From Solirubrobacterales bacterium (GTDB taxonomy: Bacteria > Actinomycetota > Thermoleophilia > Solirubrobacterales > Solirubrobacteraceae), in assembly GCA_019244745.1 (NCBI GenBank), contig JAFASF010000257.1, forward strand, positions 1 through 37,279: DNA of 37,279 nt, written 5' to 3'. The notes under the pieces were generated by a model. That model did not search any database. It worked only from the letters and a program-made list of their open reading frames with translations, and was not told where the DNA came from. A program made the translations under genes and the position numbers. Shown one piece after another: positions 27,429-36,435 of the stretch. Position 1 is the first letter of the stretch; each line of letters opens with the position of its first letter.

Positions 27429-28192
27429 AAATCCCCCCCGTCGCCACCGCCACCCCAATCCCCGCCGTCGCCGCCGTCTCCCCAGCCGCCGCCGTCGCCG
27501 CCGTCGCCGCCGTCTCCCCAGTCGCCGCCGTCGCCCCCGTCTCCATCTCCGTCGCCTCCGAACAGGTCGCCGACGGCCTCCGCACCGAAGCCAAGGCCCG
27601 CCCCAAGCACCGAGCCCATCAGGAGCCCGGACAACAGACCGCCGCCACCGAAGCCGTTGAAGTAGCCGCCCGCCCACGGTCCGTAGTGACGTGGAGCATT
27701 CCAGTAGTCGGTCGCTCGACCGTCGACCGTCACCTGCCGGCCGTGCGGCTGGAAGCCTTCCTTAATCCGTAGCGCGTCGGCGGCGCAGGCCGGTACGGGC
27801 CGCAGGGAACCGCCGGGCGGCGCCCACTGGACGTCCTCGGTCGAAGGTCCGTGACGAGGGTCAAAGAAGCACGGCGGCCTTCGCTGCGGCGGGGGCCGAC
27901 CGTCGATCAGGGCCTTGGCACACGCCATCGCGTACCGCCCCTCCTCGAGCGTCTCGCTCACCGGAGCAAGATCCTCCGGGCGCTTTGCCCGGTCGAAGAT
28001 GTCGCTGGCCCGCTGGTAGGCCTCGAGCGCTTGCTCGTAGCGCTGCTTTGCCTCGTCTGAGACGCCCGGCATGCCGATGTCGACGTCGAGCGAGCGGATG
28101 TCGTCGCCGAGCGCGACGACGTCATCCTGAGCGGACCCCCGAACCTCCTCCCACTCCCGCTCACGGCGCGTCTTATGTCCGAAGAACGGCAT
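27425..28192 (-). CDS. hypothetical protein with Gly/Asp/Trp-rich low-complexity C-terminus
   Basis: MPFFGHKTRREREWEEVRGSAQDDVVALGDDIRSLDVDIGMPGVSDEAKQRYEQALEAYQRASD...; tail GDGDGDGGDGGDWGDGGDGGDGGGWGDGGDGGDWGGGGDGGDF. Confidence 0.75.
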   Translation of the reverse strand: MPFFGHKTRREREWEEVRGSAQDDVVALGDDIRSLDVDIGMPGVSDEAKQRYEQALEAYQRASDIFDRAKRPEDLAPVSETLEEGRYAMACAKALIDGRPPPQRRPPCFFDPRHGPSTEDVQWAPPGGSLRPVPACAADALRIKEGFQPHGRQVTVDGRATDYWNAPRHYGPWAGGYFNGFGGGGLLSGLLMGSVLGAGLGFGAEAVGDLFGGDGDGDGGDGGDWGDGGDGGDGGGWGDGGDGGDWGGGGDGGDF

Positions 28193-28278
28193 TGCCCGGC
28201 AACGATACCCATGGGTCACCACCGGCGGGGCGCCGGCATCGTGCCCTGTTTACACACAGGAGGCGTCGGTGAATGGCG

Positions 28279-29202
28279 TCACGGCCGGAGATCCGGGGCC
28301 TTCAAGGCGTCGCCGGACGACGAGAACGCGGCGACCGCGGCTTCGCGAAGCGCTCGGTTGGCGGGGGAAGGATCATCCTTGCGATAGACGATCACGGTCT
28401 CGAGCTGCGCTGGCGGATTCGTGATGACCGCGGCGACGATGCCTCGCGGGAGCTCGAGCCGCACGGAGGCGGGGGCGAGCGCGACAACATCCACATCGGC
28501 GAGGATCTGAAGCTCCCAGCCACTGTGGAACGACTCGCTACGAGTCGCGGGCTCGAACCCTGCCTCGCGGCAGAGACCGACCATGAAGTCATAAAGGCGG
28601 GGAGCTAGCTCTCGCGGGAACAGCACGAACTCATCCGCAGAAAGCTCTCGCAGGTCGATCGCCTCCTCGCCGGCGAGGGGGTGCGACCGCGCGAGGAGCG
28701 CGATCACCGGCTCTCTGCGAATCGGCACGTAGGAGAATTCGCCGGCAATCTCCGGGCACAGCGACAACGCTGCATCGATCGCGCCGGCGCGAAGGGCGGC
28801 CAGCATCCGCGCGTTCCACATCTCCTCGGTCAGCAACGACACGTCTGGATGCGTGAGCCGGAAGGCACGGCCGATCGTCGGAAGCGTCTCGAACCGGGCG
28901 CTCCAGCTGAAGGCGACCCGGAGCTGGCCGAGCTCGCCGGCGGCCGCACGCTGGGCATCACGGCGCGCCCGTTCGAGCTCGGCGAGCGTTCGCCGGGCAC
29001 CCTCGAGGAAGCTTCGCCCCGCCTCCGTGAGACGCACCTCACGCGTGGTGCGCAGCAGCAGCTCGGTCCCGAGATCTTGCTCGAGTTGACGGATCGCCGC
29101 GCTCAGCGGGGGCTGGGCCATGTGCAGCCGCTCCGCGGCGCGGCTGAAATTGAGCTCCTCCGCAACCGCCATGAAGTAACGCAGATGGCGAAGCTCGAGC
29201 AT
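28279..29202 (-). CDS. LysR-family transcriptional regulator
   Basis: MLELRHLRYFMAVAEELNFSRAAERLHMAQPPLSAAIRQLEQDLGTELLLRTTREVRLTEAGRSFLEGARRTL; Met at 29202 preferred. Confidence 0.95.
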   Translation of the reverse strand: MLELRHLRYFMAVAEELNFSRAAERLHMAQPPLSAAIRQLEQDLGTELLLRTTREVRLTEAGRSFLEGARRTLAELERARRDAQRAAAGELGQLRVAFSWSARFETLPTIGRAFRLTHPDVSLLTEEMWNARMLAALRAGAIDAALSLCPEIAGEFSYVPIRREPVIALLARSHPLAGEEAIDLRELSADEFVLFPRELAPRLYDFMVGLCREAGFEPATRSESFHSGWELQILADVDVVALAPASVRLELPRGIVAAVITNPPAQLETVIVYRKDDPSPANRALREAAVAAFSSSGDALKAPDLRP

Positions 29203-29224
29203 CGGCAGGGTTGAAGCTACTTGG

Positions 29225-29254
29225 GGCGCCCTCGGCACACAAGCCGAGGGCGCC
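29225..29254. promoter_or_regulatory. Perfect 12-bp inverted repeat in LysR/redox-operon intergenic region
   Basis: GGCGCCCTCGGC-ACACAA-GCCGAGGGCGCC. Confidence 0.6.
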
Positions 29255-29362
29255 GCCATATCGACGTGGTGTAGAGCGAGACCCGATCGATGTTGCTCGC
29301 CGCGCGGTCCAGGTTCACGCTTCCGCCAATGTCATCAGCAAGAACGATCGCAGGGGCTTTCG

Positions 29363-30022
29363 GTGAATCTCGGGATCATCGGCGCCGGTAGCCTCGGGAC
29401 CGCGCTCGGCGAGCGCCTGGCCCAGAGGGGCCACGAAATCATGTTCGGCGGTGGAGCGTCCGCACAGGACGCCGGCGCCCGCTTGCGCGCCCGCGTCGGA
29501 TCCAACGCCGAGACCGTCGCCTTCGGCGACGCCACGATCCTCGCGGTGCCGTTCGCGGCGATCGGCGCGGCACTTGCCGACGCCGGCCCGCTGCACGGCC
29601 GAGTGCTGTGGTCCTGCGTCAACGCCGTGAAGCCCGACTACACCGGGTTGGCGATCGGTTTTGACAACTCGGCCGCGGAGGAGGTCGCTCGCCGGGCTCG
29701 AGGTGCGCGCGTCGTCGCGGCTTTGCCCCCGTTCGCGAGCGCGATCGCCGCCGGACAGCTCTGCTATGACAGCGATCTGGAGCCGACCGTCTTCGTGTGC
29801 GGAGACCACCCGAGCGCGAAGCAACTCGTCGAGCGGCTCGTGCGTGACATCGGCGCCCATGCCGTTGACGCCGGTCCGCTCATCGCGGCTCGTCTGGTCG
29901 AGCCGGCGATGATGCTCGCGGTGAGCATCGCCTACGCCGGCGTCCCCCGCGACGTCGGCCTGCGGCTGCTCGAGCGTACGAGTCTTATGCCCGGACCTCC
30001 ATCTGCCCAAGTCCCCGCCTAA
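29363..30022 (+). CDS. F420-dependent NADP oxidoreductase-like protein
   Basis: NLGIIGAGSLGTALGERLAQRGHEIMFGG Rossmann GxGxxG motif; ATILAVPFAAI; LPPFASAIAAG. Confidence 0.85.
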   Translation: MNLGIIGAGSLGTALGERLAQRGHEIMFGGGASAQDAGARLRARVGSNAETVAFGDATILAVPFAAIGAALADAGPLHGRVLWSCVNAVKPDYTGLAIGFDNSAAEEVARRARGARVVAALPPFASAIAAGQLCYDSDLEPTVFVCGDHPSAKQLVERLVRDIGAHAVDAGPLIAARLVEPAMMLAVSIAYAGVPRDVGLRLLERTSLMPGPPSAQVPA

Positions 30023-30035
30023 CAAGGAGAACGCC

Positions 30036-30809
30036 TTGCCAGCCACCAACGAACAGATCGTCACCGATCACCACATGCGAGTCGACACCATTTCGTCCAA
30101 GCCGAAGAAGGTTTTGATCGTCGTCTCAAATCCGGCGGTTGCCAGCACCGTGGGGTGGGCGGTGGGGTTCTGGGCCGCCGAGTTGACGCACCCGTACTAC
30201 GAGCTGACCGAGCGGGGGGTCGAGGTGACGATCGCCAGCCCCGGGGGCGGCAAGGTGGAAATGGACGCACTCAGCGACCCGCGGGATCCGTCCAAGTGGT
30301 CCTCGGAGGACCTGATCACGATGGGGTTCGTCAACACCCCCGAGCTGATGGCCCTGCTCGAGAGCACGCCGAAGCTCGCCGACCTCGACCTGGATGAGTT
30401 CGACGCGATCATGGTTGCCGGCGGCCTCGCGCCGATGTTCACGTTCCGCGACAACGAGCACGTGCACAACGCGCTTCGCCACTTCTACGAAGCCGAGAAG
30501 CCCACCTGTATCTACTGTCACGGCACGGCGGCGCTCGTTGATCTCACGCTCTCCGATGGCTCCCGTCTGGTCGAGGGGAAGACCGTCACGGGCTTCTCGA
30601 ACCTCGAGGAGGACTACAGCGACAGCTTCGTGGGGCAGCGGGTGATGCCGTTCAGGCTCGAGGACACGCTCAAGGAACGCGGGGCGAACTACGTCCAGGG
30701 CGGGCTCTTCAAGGCGTTCGTGGTGCGTGACGGCAGGCTGATCACCGGACAGCAGCAGTACTCGGGCCGGAAGGTGGCGCAGGCCCTGATCGAGGCGCTC
30801 GGCATATGA
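30036..30809 (+). CDS. DJ-1/PfpI-family (class I glutamine amidotransferase-like) protein
   Basis: KKVLIVVSNP, YYELTERGVEVTIASPGGGKVEMD, FDAIMVAGGLAPMFTFRDNE, PTCIYCHGTAALVDL (nucleophile elbow Cys-His). Confidence 0.9.
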   Translation: MPATNEQIVTDHHMRVDTISSKPKKVLIVVSNPAVASTVGWAVGFWAAELTHPYYELTERGVEVTIASPGGGKVEMDALSDPRDPSKWSSEDLITMGFVNTPELMALLESTPKLADLDLDEFDAIMVAGGLAPMFTFRDNEHVHNALRHFYEAEKPTCIYCHGTAALVDLTLSDGSRLVEGKTVTGFSNLEEDYSDSFVGQRVMPFRLEDTLKERGANYVQGGLFKAFVVRDGRLITGQQQYSGRKVAQALIEALGI

Positions 30810-31708
30810 GCGGCGACATCCTCGTCATCGGTGGGCACAGCAAGATCGGCTCGGCGCTGATCGAGGAGCTCGTGCGGAGAGGAGAATCTGTCCGCGCGCT
30901 CGTCCGTGCCGCCGAGCACGGCGATTCCTTCCCTGAAGGGGTGCAGGCGGTGACCGGCGACCTCGCGGACGCCGATTCGCTGCGTTCCTCGCTCGGGGGC
31001 GCCGAGCGCCTGTTCCTGCTCTGCGGCCCTGCGGAGGACGAGGTCGGTCTCAACCGCAACGCGATCGACGTCGCCAAGGAGGCCCGGATACGGCTGCTGG
31101 TGAGGAGCTCGATCCTCGGTTCTGACCCGCGGTCGGGCGCGACCTTCGTGCGCGATCACGGCGTGTGCGACGCGTACCTGCGCGACTCGGGCGTGCCGCA
31201 CGCGGTGCTGAGGCCGAACATGTTCATGCAAAACATCGCCGAGAACACCATCCCCTCGATCGACGATGACGGGACCTTCTACGCCAACGCCGGCGATGCT
31301 CGGATCAGCATGGTCGACACCCGGGACGTCGCCGCGGTTGGTGCGACTCTCCTGACCGAGCCTGGCCATGAGCAGCGCGCCTACGACGTCACCGGGCCGG
31401 AGCCGCTCTCCTATCACGACGTCGCGAGTCAGCTCTCGGATGCGATGGGGCGAACAATCACCTACGTCGAGTCGCCCGACGAGGCCGTTGCCAGTGCGCT
31501 CGGGGGCGCGGGGCTTGGCGACTGGCTGGTCCGAGCCCTGGTCGAGCTCTTTGCCGACTACCGCCGCTCGGGCACGCACGGCTTCGCAGCACAGGTGACG
31601 AACACCATCGCGCAGCTCACCGGGCGTGTTCCGCGCTCGCTCGATCAGCTCCTCGCCGAGCAGATCACCGCTGACACGCCAAACGATCGCCGGGAGAGAG
31701 TAAGTTGA
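30806..31708 (+). CDS. NmrA-like / atypical SDR NAD(P)-binding protein
   Basis: ILVIGGHSKIGSALIEELVRRGESVRALVR, VTGDLADADSLRSSLGGAERLFLL, RPNMFMQNI; ATGA overlap with the upstream gene. Confidence 0.9.
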   Translation: MSGDILVIGGHSKIGSALIEELVRRGESVRALVRAAEHGDSFPEGVQAVTGDLADADSLRSSLGGAERLFLLCGPAEDEVGLNRNAIDVAKEARIRLLVRSSILGSDPRSGATFVRDHGVCDAYLRDSGVPHAVLRPNMFMQNIAENTIPSIDDDGTFYANAGDARISMVDTRDVAAVGATLLTEPGHEQRAYDVTGPEPLSYHDVASQLSDAMGRTITYVESPDEAVASALGGAGLGDWLVRALVELFADYRRSGTHGFAAQVTNTIAQLTGRVPRSLDQLLAEQITADTPNDRRERVS

Positions 31709-32544
31709 GCAGTCTCCGGTCTGAGGTTCGTGTCCACAGGTACGCCGCGTCGGCGATGCCGGTGAACGCATACATCGTCGAGACGAGCCGCGGCGCGGTG
31801 GTAATCGACTCGACGCTCACCGTGACCGACGCGAGGGCACTCCGATCGCGGGTGCAAGAGCTGGGCAAGCCGCTGCTTGCGGTGCTGGTCACCCACGCCC
31901 ATCCCGATCACTACGGCGGCGCCGTCGAGCTGCTGGGAGACCGCGACCTACCTTTCTTTGCCGCCGGCGGCGTCGATGCGGTCATCCGCCGCGACGACGA
32001 AGTCAAAGAGCAGATCATCCGGCCGATGTTCGGCGAGGAGTGGCCGCGCGAGCGGAGGTTTCCAAACCAGACGCTCGGCGACGGCGAGTCGGTCAGCTTC
32101 GACGGTGTTCCGTTCACGGTCATGGATCTCGGCCCCGGCGAGTCGCCGCACGACAGCGTGTGGCTGGTCGGCGATGAGCGCCTGGTCGCGTTTGCGGGCG
32201 ATGCCGCCTACGAGCACATGCACTGCTATCTCGCGGACGGGTTCTGGGAACCGTGGCTGGCGAACATCGCGCGCCTCCGCGCCGAGCTGGCCCCTGGAGC
32301 CGAAGTGCACCTCGGTCACGGCGATCCCCGCGGGTCGGCCCCATTCGACTGGCAGGAGCGATACATCAAAACGTTCATCGACGCGCTGCGCGCCGCGGAC
32401 TGGTCCGACCGGGAGGCAGCCAAGGCAGCGGTCATCCGTGCGGTGACCGCGTACCTGCCCGCGGCCGATCTCCAGTTCTTGATGGAGCTGAGCGTCGAGC
32501 CCGTTGCCGCGCAACTCGGCCTGCTCGCCGGCCAGGCGAGCTAG
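31705..32544 (+). CDS. MBL-fold metallo-hydrolase
   Basis: VLVTHAHPDHYGGAVELL (THxHxDH), GHGDPRGSAPF; TTG start overlapping the upstream stop. Confidence 0.92.
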   Translation: MSSLRSEVRVHRYAASAMPVNAYIVETSRGAVVIDSTLTVTDARALRSRVQELGKPLLAVLVTHAHPDHYGGAVELLGDRDLPFFAAGGVDAVIRRDDEVKEQIIRPMFGEEWPRERRFPNQTLGDGESVSFDGVPFTVMDLGPGESPHDSVWLVGDERLVAFAGDAAYEHMHCYLADGFWEPWLANIARLRAELAPGAEVHLGHGDPRGSAPFDWQERYIKTFIDALRAADWSDREAAKAAVIRAVTAYLPAADLQFLMELSVEPVAAQLGLLAGQAS

Positions 32545-32559
32545 TTGCCAGTCGAGCTC

Positions 32560-32587
32560 GACGGCCAGGGATGAACCCAGGGCCGTC
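32560..32587. terminator. Stem-loop between convergent MBL and MarR-GNAT genes
   Basis: GACGGCC ... GGCCGTC, 7-bp stem with 14-nt loop in the convergent intergenic region. Confidence 0.5.
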
Positions 32588-32597
32588 CGGTCGGGAG

Positions 32598-33503
32598 TCA
32601 GGTCGCGGCGGCGGTTCGGATGCTCAGGACCTTTTCGAACCAGTGGTCCGCAAACGGTTCCTCATTGAAGGGCGGCACCTCCACCCAGCCGGCTGAGCGG
32701 TAAAGGGCAAGCGCTTCCGTGAGCACCGCGCTCGTCTCGATGCGGGCCACCCGCGCGCCACCGGTCCGCGCGCAGTCCTCGAGCTTCTCCAGCAGGCGGC
32801 GGCCGAGGCCAAGCCCGCGCGCTTGGGGAGCGATCCACATGCGCTTGATCTCGCTCGGCGTATCCGCATGGTGCTTGACCCCGCCGCAGCCGATTGGCTC
32901 GCCATGCAGGTAGGCGACAAAGAACTGGCCCGCGGGCGGCCGGACCTCGTGGGGCAGAGCGGTGGCCCCGACCGAGGGATCAAAGCCACGCGTCGAGCGC
33001 CGGTTGAGCTCGGCGACGTATTCGCCGAGGCAGTACTGCGCGTCGGCGTGCTCGGGGTCGACGACCCTGATCTCGACGATCCCGCAGAGCAGCAGGCGCT
33101 CGACGTCGCGCATCGCGGCGACAAGCCGCTGCCGCTGCCGCTGGCTGAGCGGTGCCAGCAACGAGCGCGCCAGCTCGTCGGAGCGCTGGTCGAGCGCCAG
33201 TCGCTCGCGGCGCCCGGCGGCGGTAAGTCGGGCAACGCGAACCCGCCGGTCGCGACCGCTGGCCGCCAGCTTGATTAATCCAGCCGCTTGTAGTGATCGC
33301 AGCAGCCGGCTCACGTACCCGGAGTCGAGTCCGAGCCGGGAGCGCAGCACACGCACCTCGGAGCCATCGAGCCCTATCTCCCAGAGCAGCCGGGCCTCGC
33401 CCAGCGGCCTCTCGAGGCCAAGAAAGCGGTCGTCGAGCGCCCCGACGCGCTCGGTCACAACGCGGTTGAAGCGACGGATCTGCTCGACCATCGCATCGGA
33501 CAT
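32598..33503 (-). CDS. MarR-family HTH / GNAT N-acetyltransferase fusion
   Basis: RFNRVVTERVGALDDRFLGLERPLGEARLLWEIG...LDSGYVSRLLRSLQAAGLI (MarR wHTH) then GVKHHADTPSEIKRMWIAPQARGLGLGRRLLEKLE (GNAT acetyl-CoA motif). Confidence 0.93.
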   Translation of the reverse strand: MSDAMVEQIRRFNRVVTERVGALDDRFLGLERPLGEARLLWEIGLDGSEVRVLRSRLGLDSGYVSRLLRSLQAAGLIKLAASGRDRRVRVARLTAAGRRERLALDQRSDELARSLLAPLSQRQRQRLVAAMRDVERLLLCGIVEIRVVDPEHADAQYCLGEYVAELNRRSTRGFDPSVGATALPHEVRPPAGQFFVAYLHGEPIGCGGVKHHADTPSEIKRMWIAPQARGLGLGRRLLEKLEDCARTGGARVARIETSAVLTEALALYRSAGWVEVPPFNEEPFADHWFEKVLSIRTAAAT

Positions 33504-33538
33504 TCTCTGACCTTAGTCAGCAAAGTGCTCGACGTCAA
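33504..33538 (-). promoter_or_regulatory. Candidate leaderless sigma-70-type promoter with overlapping dyad for MarR-GNAT gene
   Basis: On the minus strand TTGACG (33538-33533), 17-bp spacer, TAAGGT (33515-33510), 6 nt to ATG; CTGAC-TAAG-GTCAG dyad over the -10. Confidence 0.65.
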
Positions 33539-33575
33539 TGCCGCCGCGTCCCACGCCGCCGCCAGCGGTTCAGCG

Positions 33576-33929
33576 TTAGCCCCGACCGGCCTCCGCCAGA
33601 CGTACCGAGATCAGCTTCTCAACGAGCGCCTTCGGCAGGGGGCGGTCGACGGGGAAGTGAAGGGAGCTCTTGGTCATCCGGTAGCCCCCGAGCTCGTCCG
33701 CCAGCTGCCCGAGCACCGAGCCGCTGAACGGGAGATAACTGAGGTGATTCTTGAACGCGGCAAAGCCGGCAACGGTCAAACCGCGGACGCGGAAAGCGGG
33801 GAGCCCGTAGGAAATCACCTCCTCGGCGTCTGGGACGACCTCGAGAATCGTGGCCCGCAGCGTTTGCAGCGTGCTGCGTTTGGGCTCCTCGAGCCCACTT
33901 AGATACTCGTCGACTTCCTCGGCGGACAC
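33576..33929 (-). CDS. DUF1801 (YdhG-like) protein
   Basis: VDEYLSGLEEPKRSTLQTLRATILEVVPDAEEVISYGLPAFRVRGLTVAGFAAFKNHLSYLPFSGSVL. Confidence 0.9.
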   Translation of the reverse strand: MSAEEVDEYLSGLEEPKRSTLQTLRATILEVVPDAEEVISYGLPAFRVRGLTVAGFAAFKNHLSYLPFSGSVLGQLADELGGYRMTKSSLHFPVDRPLPKALVEKLISVRLAEAGRG

Positions 33930-34025
33930 CGGCGCAACTCTAGGAGGTTGGCCGTGGATGCGGCGCGCGGAATGGAGGCTGCGCCCCTGACGCGCCTCGC
34001 GTGGGCTCCCATCCCGAAGTTGCGC

Positions 34026-35540
34026 TCAACCCGTCGCGGGGCGAGAGCTCGGCGACACCGAGGGCGTCGTCGAACCTTGCCGCGCGTCCTCGACCGCGGT
34101 CAGCGGCTTGGCGATCCCCTCCAATCGCTGGCGTTCGGCCTTCACGCCGAAGACGATCTCGGCGATGCCGCCGATGATCATCAAGCCCGCGCCAATCGCG
34201 AGCGCCTTGAACACCTCGGAGGCCTTGCCGGTGGCGATCAGCGGAGCGAACAGCTGGGGGCCGATGATTCCGCCAATGCCGGTGCCCACGGCATAGAACA
34301 GCGCGATGCACAGCGCCCGGGTCTCCATCGGAAAGATCTCGCTGACCGTGAGGTAGGCGGCGCTCACGCCCGCGGAGGCGAAGAAGAACACCACCGACCA
34401 GCACAGCGTCAGCGTCCCCGCGGTCAATTGATGCTGCTGGAACAGATAGCCGGTACCGAGGAGCAATAGCCCCGAGAGGATGTAGGTGCCGGCGATCATC
34501 GGCTTGCGGCCGACCGAGTCGAACAGCCCACCGAGGATGAGCGGGCCGAGCAGGTTACCCACCGCGAACGCGACCAGGTAGTACGGCGCGTTGGCCGTCG
34601 CGACGTGGAAGAACTTGCTCAGCAGCGTGGCGTAGCCGAACAGGATCGAGTTGTAGAGGAATGCCTGGCCGATGAACAGCGCGAGTCCTAGTACGGTCCG
34701 CTTCGGGTAGGTCTTAACCACCGTCCGCGCGATCTCAACCAGGCTGATCGTCTTGCGCTGGCGGATCGTGATCGTCTCGTCAGGCTCCTCGAGCGTTTCG
34801 TCGGTGCTCTCTGCTACCTCGCGCTCGATCTGCCGGGTCACCTCTTCGGCCTCGCGGTCGCGACCGTGGATGAACAACCAGCGTGGACTCTCCGGCACGT
34901 GACGGCGGACGATCAGGATCGCCAGCCCAAGGATGAAGCCAAGGCCGAAACAAACCCGCCAGTTCAGAAACGGCGAGAAAATATGCAGGGCGGCCACTGA
35001 CAAAAGCGCACCCGCCGCGGCGCCGGCCCAGTAGGTGCCGTTGATGATGATGTCGATCCTGCCACGGTGGCGGGCGGGGATCAACTCGTCGATGGCCGAG
35101 TTGATCGCACTGTATTCGCCGCCGATTCCCATCCCGGTGACGAACCGGCACGCGAAGAAGAACCACGGCGCGAACGCGAAGGCGGTGGCGATCGTCGCTG
35201 CCAGGTAGACACCGAGGGTGATCATGAACAGCCGCTTGCGGCCAAAGCGATCGGTCAGCTGTCCGAACAAAAGAGCCCCGAAACAGGCGCCCGCGACGTA
35301 CATCGAAGCCGCCATGCCGGCGACGTCCGCGGCGGCGATGTTGATGCCGCTGCCCTTGGCCGAGATCGCCCCGGCGATCGAGCCGACGATCGTCACCTCG
35401 AGGCCATCGAGAATCCACACCGTCCCGAGCCCTATCAGGATCCTCCAGTGCCAGCGCGACCACGGCAACCGATCCAGGCGCGCCGGAATGTTGGTCTCAA
35501 TCGTTCCGAGCTGATCCGCTGTCGCCGTGGCCGCCGTCAT
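34026..35540 (-). CDS. MFS transporter (sugar/aromatic-acid porter-like)
   Basis: WHWRILIGLGTVWILDGLEVTIVGSI, GQLTDRFGRKRLFMITLGVYL, RFVTGMGIGGEYSAINSAIDELIPARHRGRID; Met at 35540 preferred to ORF start 35639. Confidence 0.92.
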   Translation of the reverse strand: MTAATATADQLGTIETNIPARLDRLPWSRWHWRILIGLGTVWILDGLEVTIVGSIAGAISAKGSGINIAAADVAGMAASMYVAGACFGALLFGQLTDRFGRKRLFMITLGVYLAATIATAFAFAPWFFFACRFVTGMGIGGEYSAINSAIDELIPARHRGRIDIIINGTYWAGAAAGALLSVAALHIFSPFLNWRVCFGLGFILGLAILIVRRHVPESPRWLFIHGRDREAEEVTRQIEREVAESTDETLEEPDETITIRQRKTISLVEIARTVVKTYPKRTVLGLALFIGQAFLYNSILFGYATLLSKFFHVATANAPYYLVAFAVGNLLGPLILGGLFDSVGRKPMIAGTYILSGLLLLGTGYLFQQHQLTAGTLTLCWSVVFFFASAGVSAAYLTVSEIFPMETRALCIALFYAVGTGIGGIIGPQLFAPLIATGKASEVFKALAIGAGLMIIGGIAEIVFGVKAERQRLEGIAKPLTAVEDARQGSTTPSVSPSSRPATG

Positions 35541-35705
35541 CGCTCTCGCGGGCAGTCCTACCCGAGCCTCGCGCGCCCTAACCGACGCGTTTGGATCGAC
35601 GATGACCGACGGGCCGGCGGCCGCACTCGGTCGGTTCATCTCGGAATCCAGCGGCGTCGCGGGCCTCGGGTGCGAGGCCCGCGCACGGCCCTCGAGGCGC
35701 AGTTC

Positions 35706-36329
35706 TCAGCCAGTCTTGGCGAACGGAGGGATGGCAGCGGGACGATCCGGCACGACGCACACCATGCCCTCCGAGAAGCCCGCAGAACCGACGCCGAATG
35801 CGGCGTTGAAGCGGTCGAGGTTGACCATCGTCAGCAGCGCGGTTATCTCAACGAGCTGCTCGTCGGTGAAGTGCTCCTTCATCCGGCTGAACAACTCGTC
35901 GGTGACCTCCACCGGCGTGCGCATCACGGCCGCCGTGTAGTCGAGCGCGACCTTTTCGCGCTCGGTGAACCTGTCGCTTTGGCGGTAGCGCGGCAGCGCC
36001 AGCAGTTCCTCATCGGAGAAGCCGGAGTTCCGGCAGATCTGAGAGCCAAGGTCGACGCAGAACTCACAGCCGATCATCTGCGCCCCCTTCAGCTCGACCA
36101 GGTACTTGAGCCGCTCATCGACGGTCTTTCCCTTCCTGACCGCCTGCTGAAACTTGCCCATGCCGCTCATCATCTTCGGCTGATGGGCCCACAGCTCGAC
36201 CGGCTCGATCCCACTGCCATGTGCGGCGTCGCGTCCGGTCATCTTCTTCAGACCCTTGCGCATGAACCGGTAGACGAGCTTTACGAACGGACCGGCCTGC
36301 TCCTGCGGCACTCCTTGAATCCGTGCCAT
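35706..36329 (-). CDS. carboxymuconolactone decarboxylase / AhpD-like family protein
   Basis: LKYLVELKGAQMIGCEFCVDLGSQICRNSGFSDEELLAL (CxxC-like GCEFCVD); SD gaggagg before ATG 36329. Confidence 0.88.
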   Translation of the reverse strand: MARIQGVPQEQAGPFVKLVYRFMRKGLKKMTGRDAAHGSGIEPVELWAHQPKMMSGMGKFQQAVRKGKTVDERLKYLVELKGAQMIGCEFCVDLGSQICRNSGFSDEELLALPRYRQSDRFTEREKVALDYTAAVMRTPVEVTDELFSRMKEHFTDEQLVEITALLTMVNLDRFNAAFGVGSAGFSEGMVCVVPDRPAAIPPFAKTG

Positions 36330-36435
36330 CGTCACCCTCCTCTCGGAGTGATTGGTCTGTCGGCTACACCGGGATGACCCGCGACGACCCGGAGGTGTGA
36401 CACGATCTATGCGTTTGACGCGCGGCCGGGCCTCA

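Noticed and set aside
27429-27560. Possible CRISPR-like short repeat array
   Set aside because: Repeats are short, contiguous and coding low-complexity (Gly-Asp) with no unique spacers.
26565-27677. 370-aa minus-strand ORF with poly-Arg/Gly N-terminus
   Set aside because: Out-of-frame reading of the Gly-Asp repeat and the antisense of the AspH fusion.
30689-31771. 360-aa minus-strand ORF antisense to the NmrA-like gene
   Set aside because: No recognisable motif; the plus-strand operon is well supported.
35067-36377. 436-aa plus-strand ORF antisense to the MFS and CMD genes
   Set aside because: Shadow ORF; both minus-strand genes have clear family signatures.
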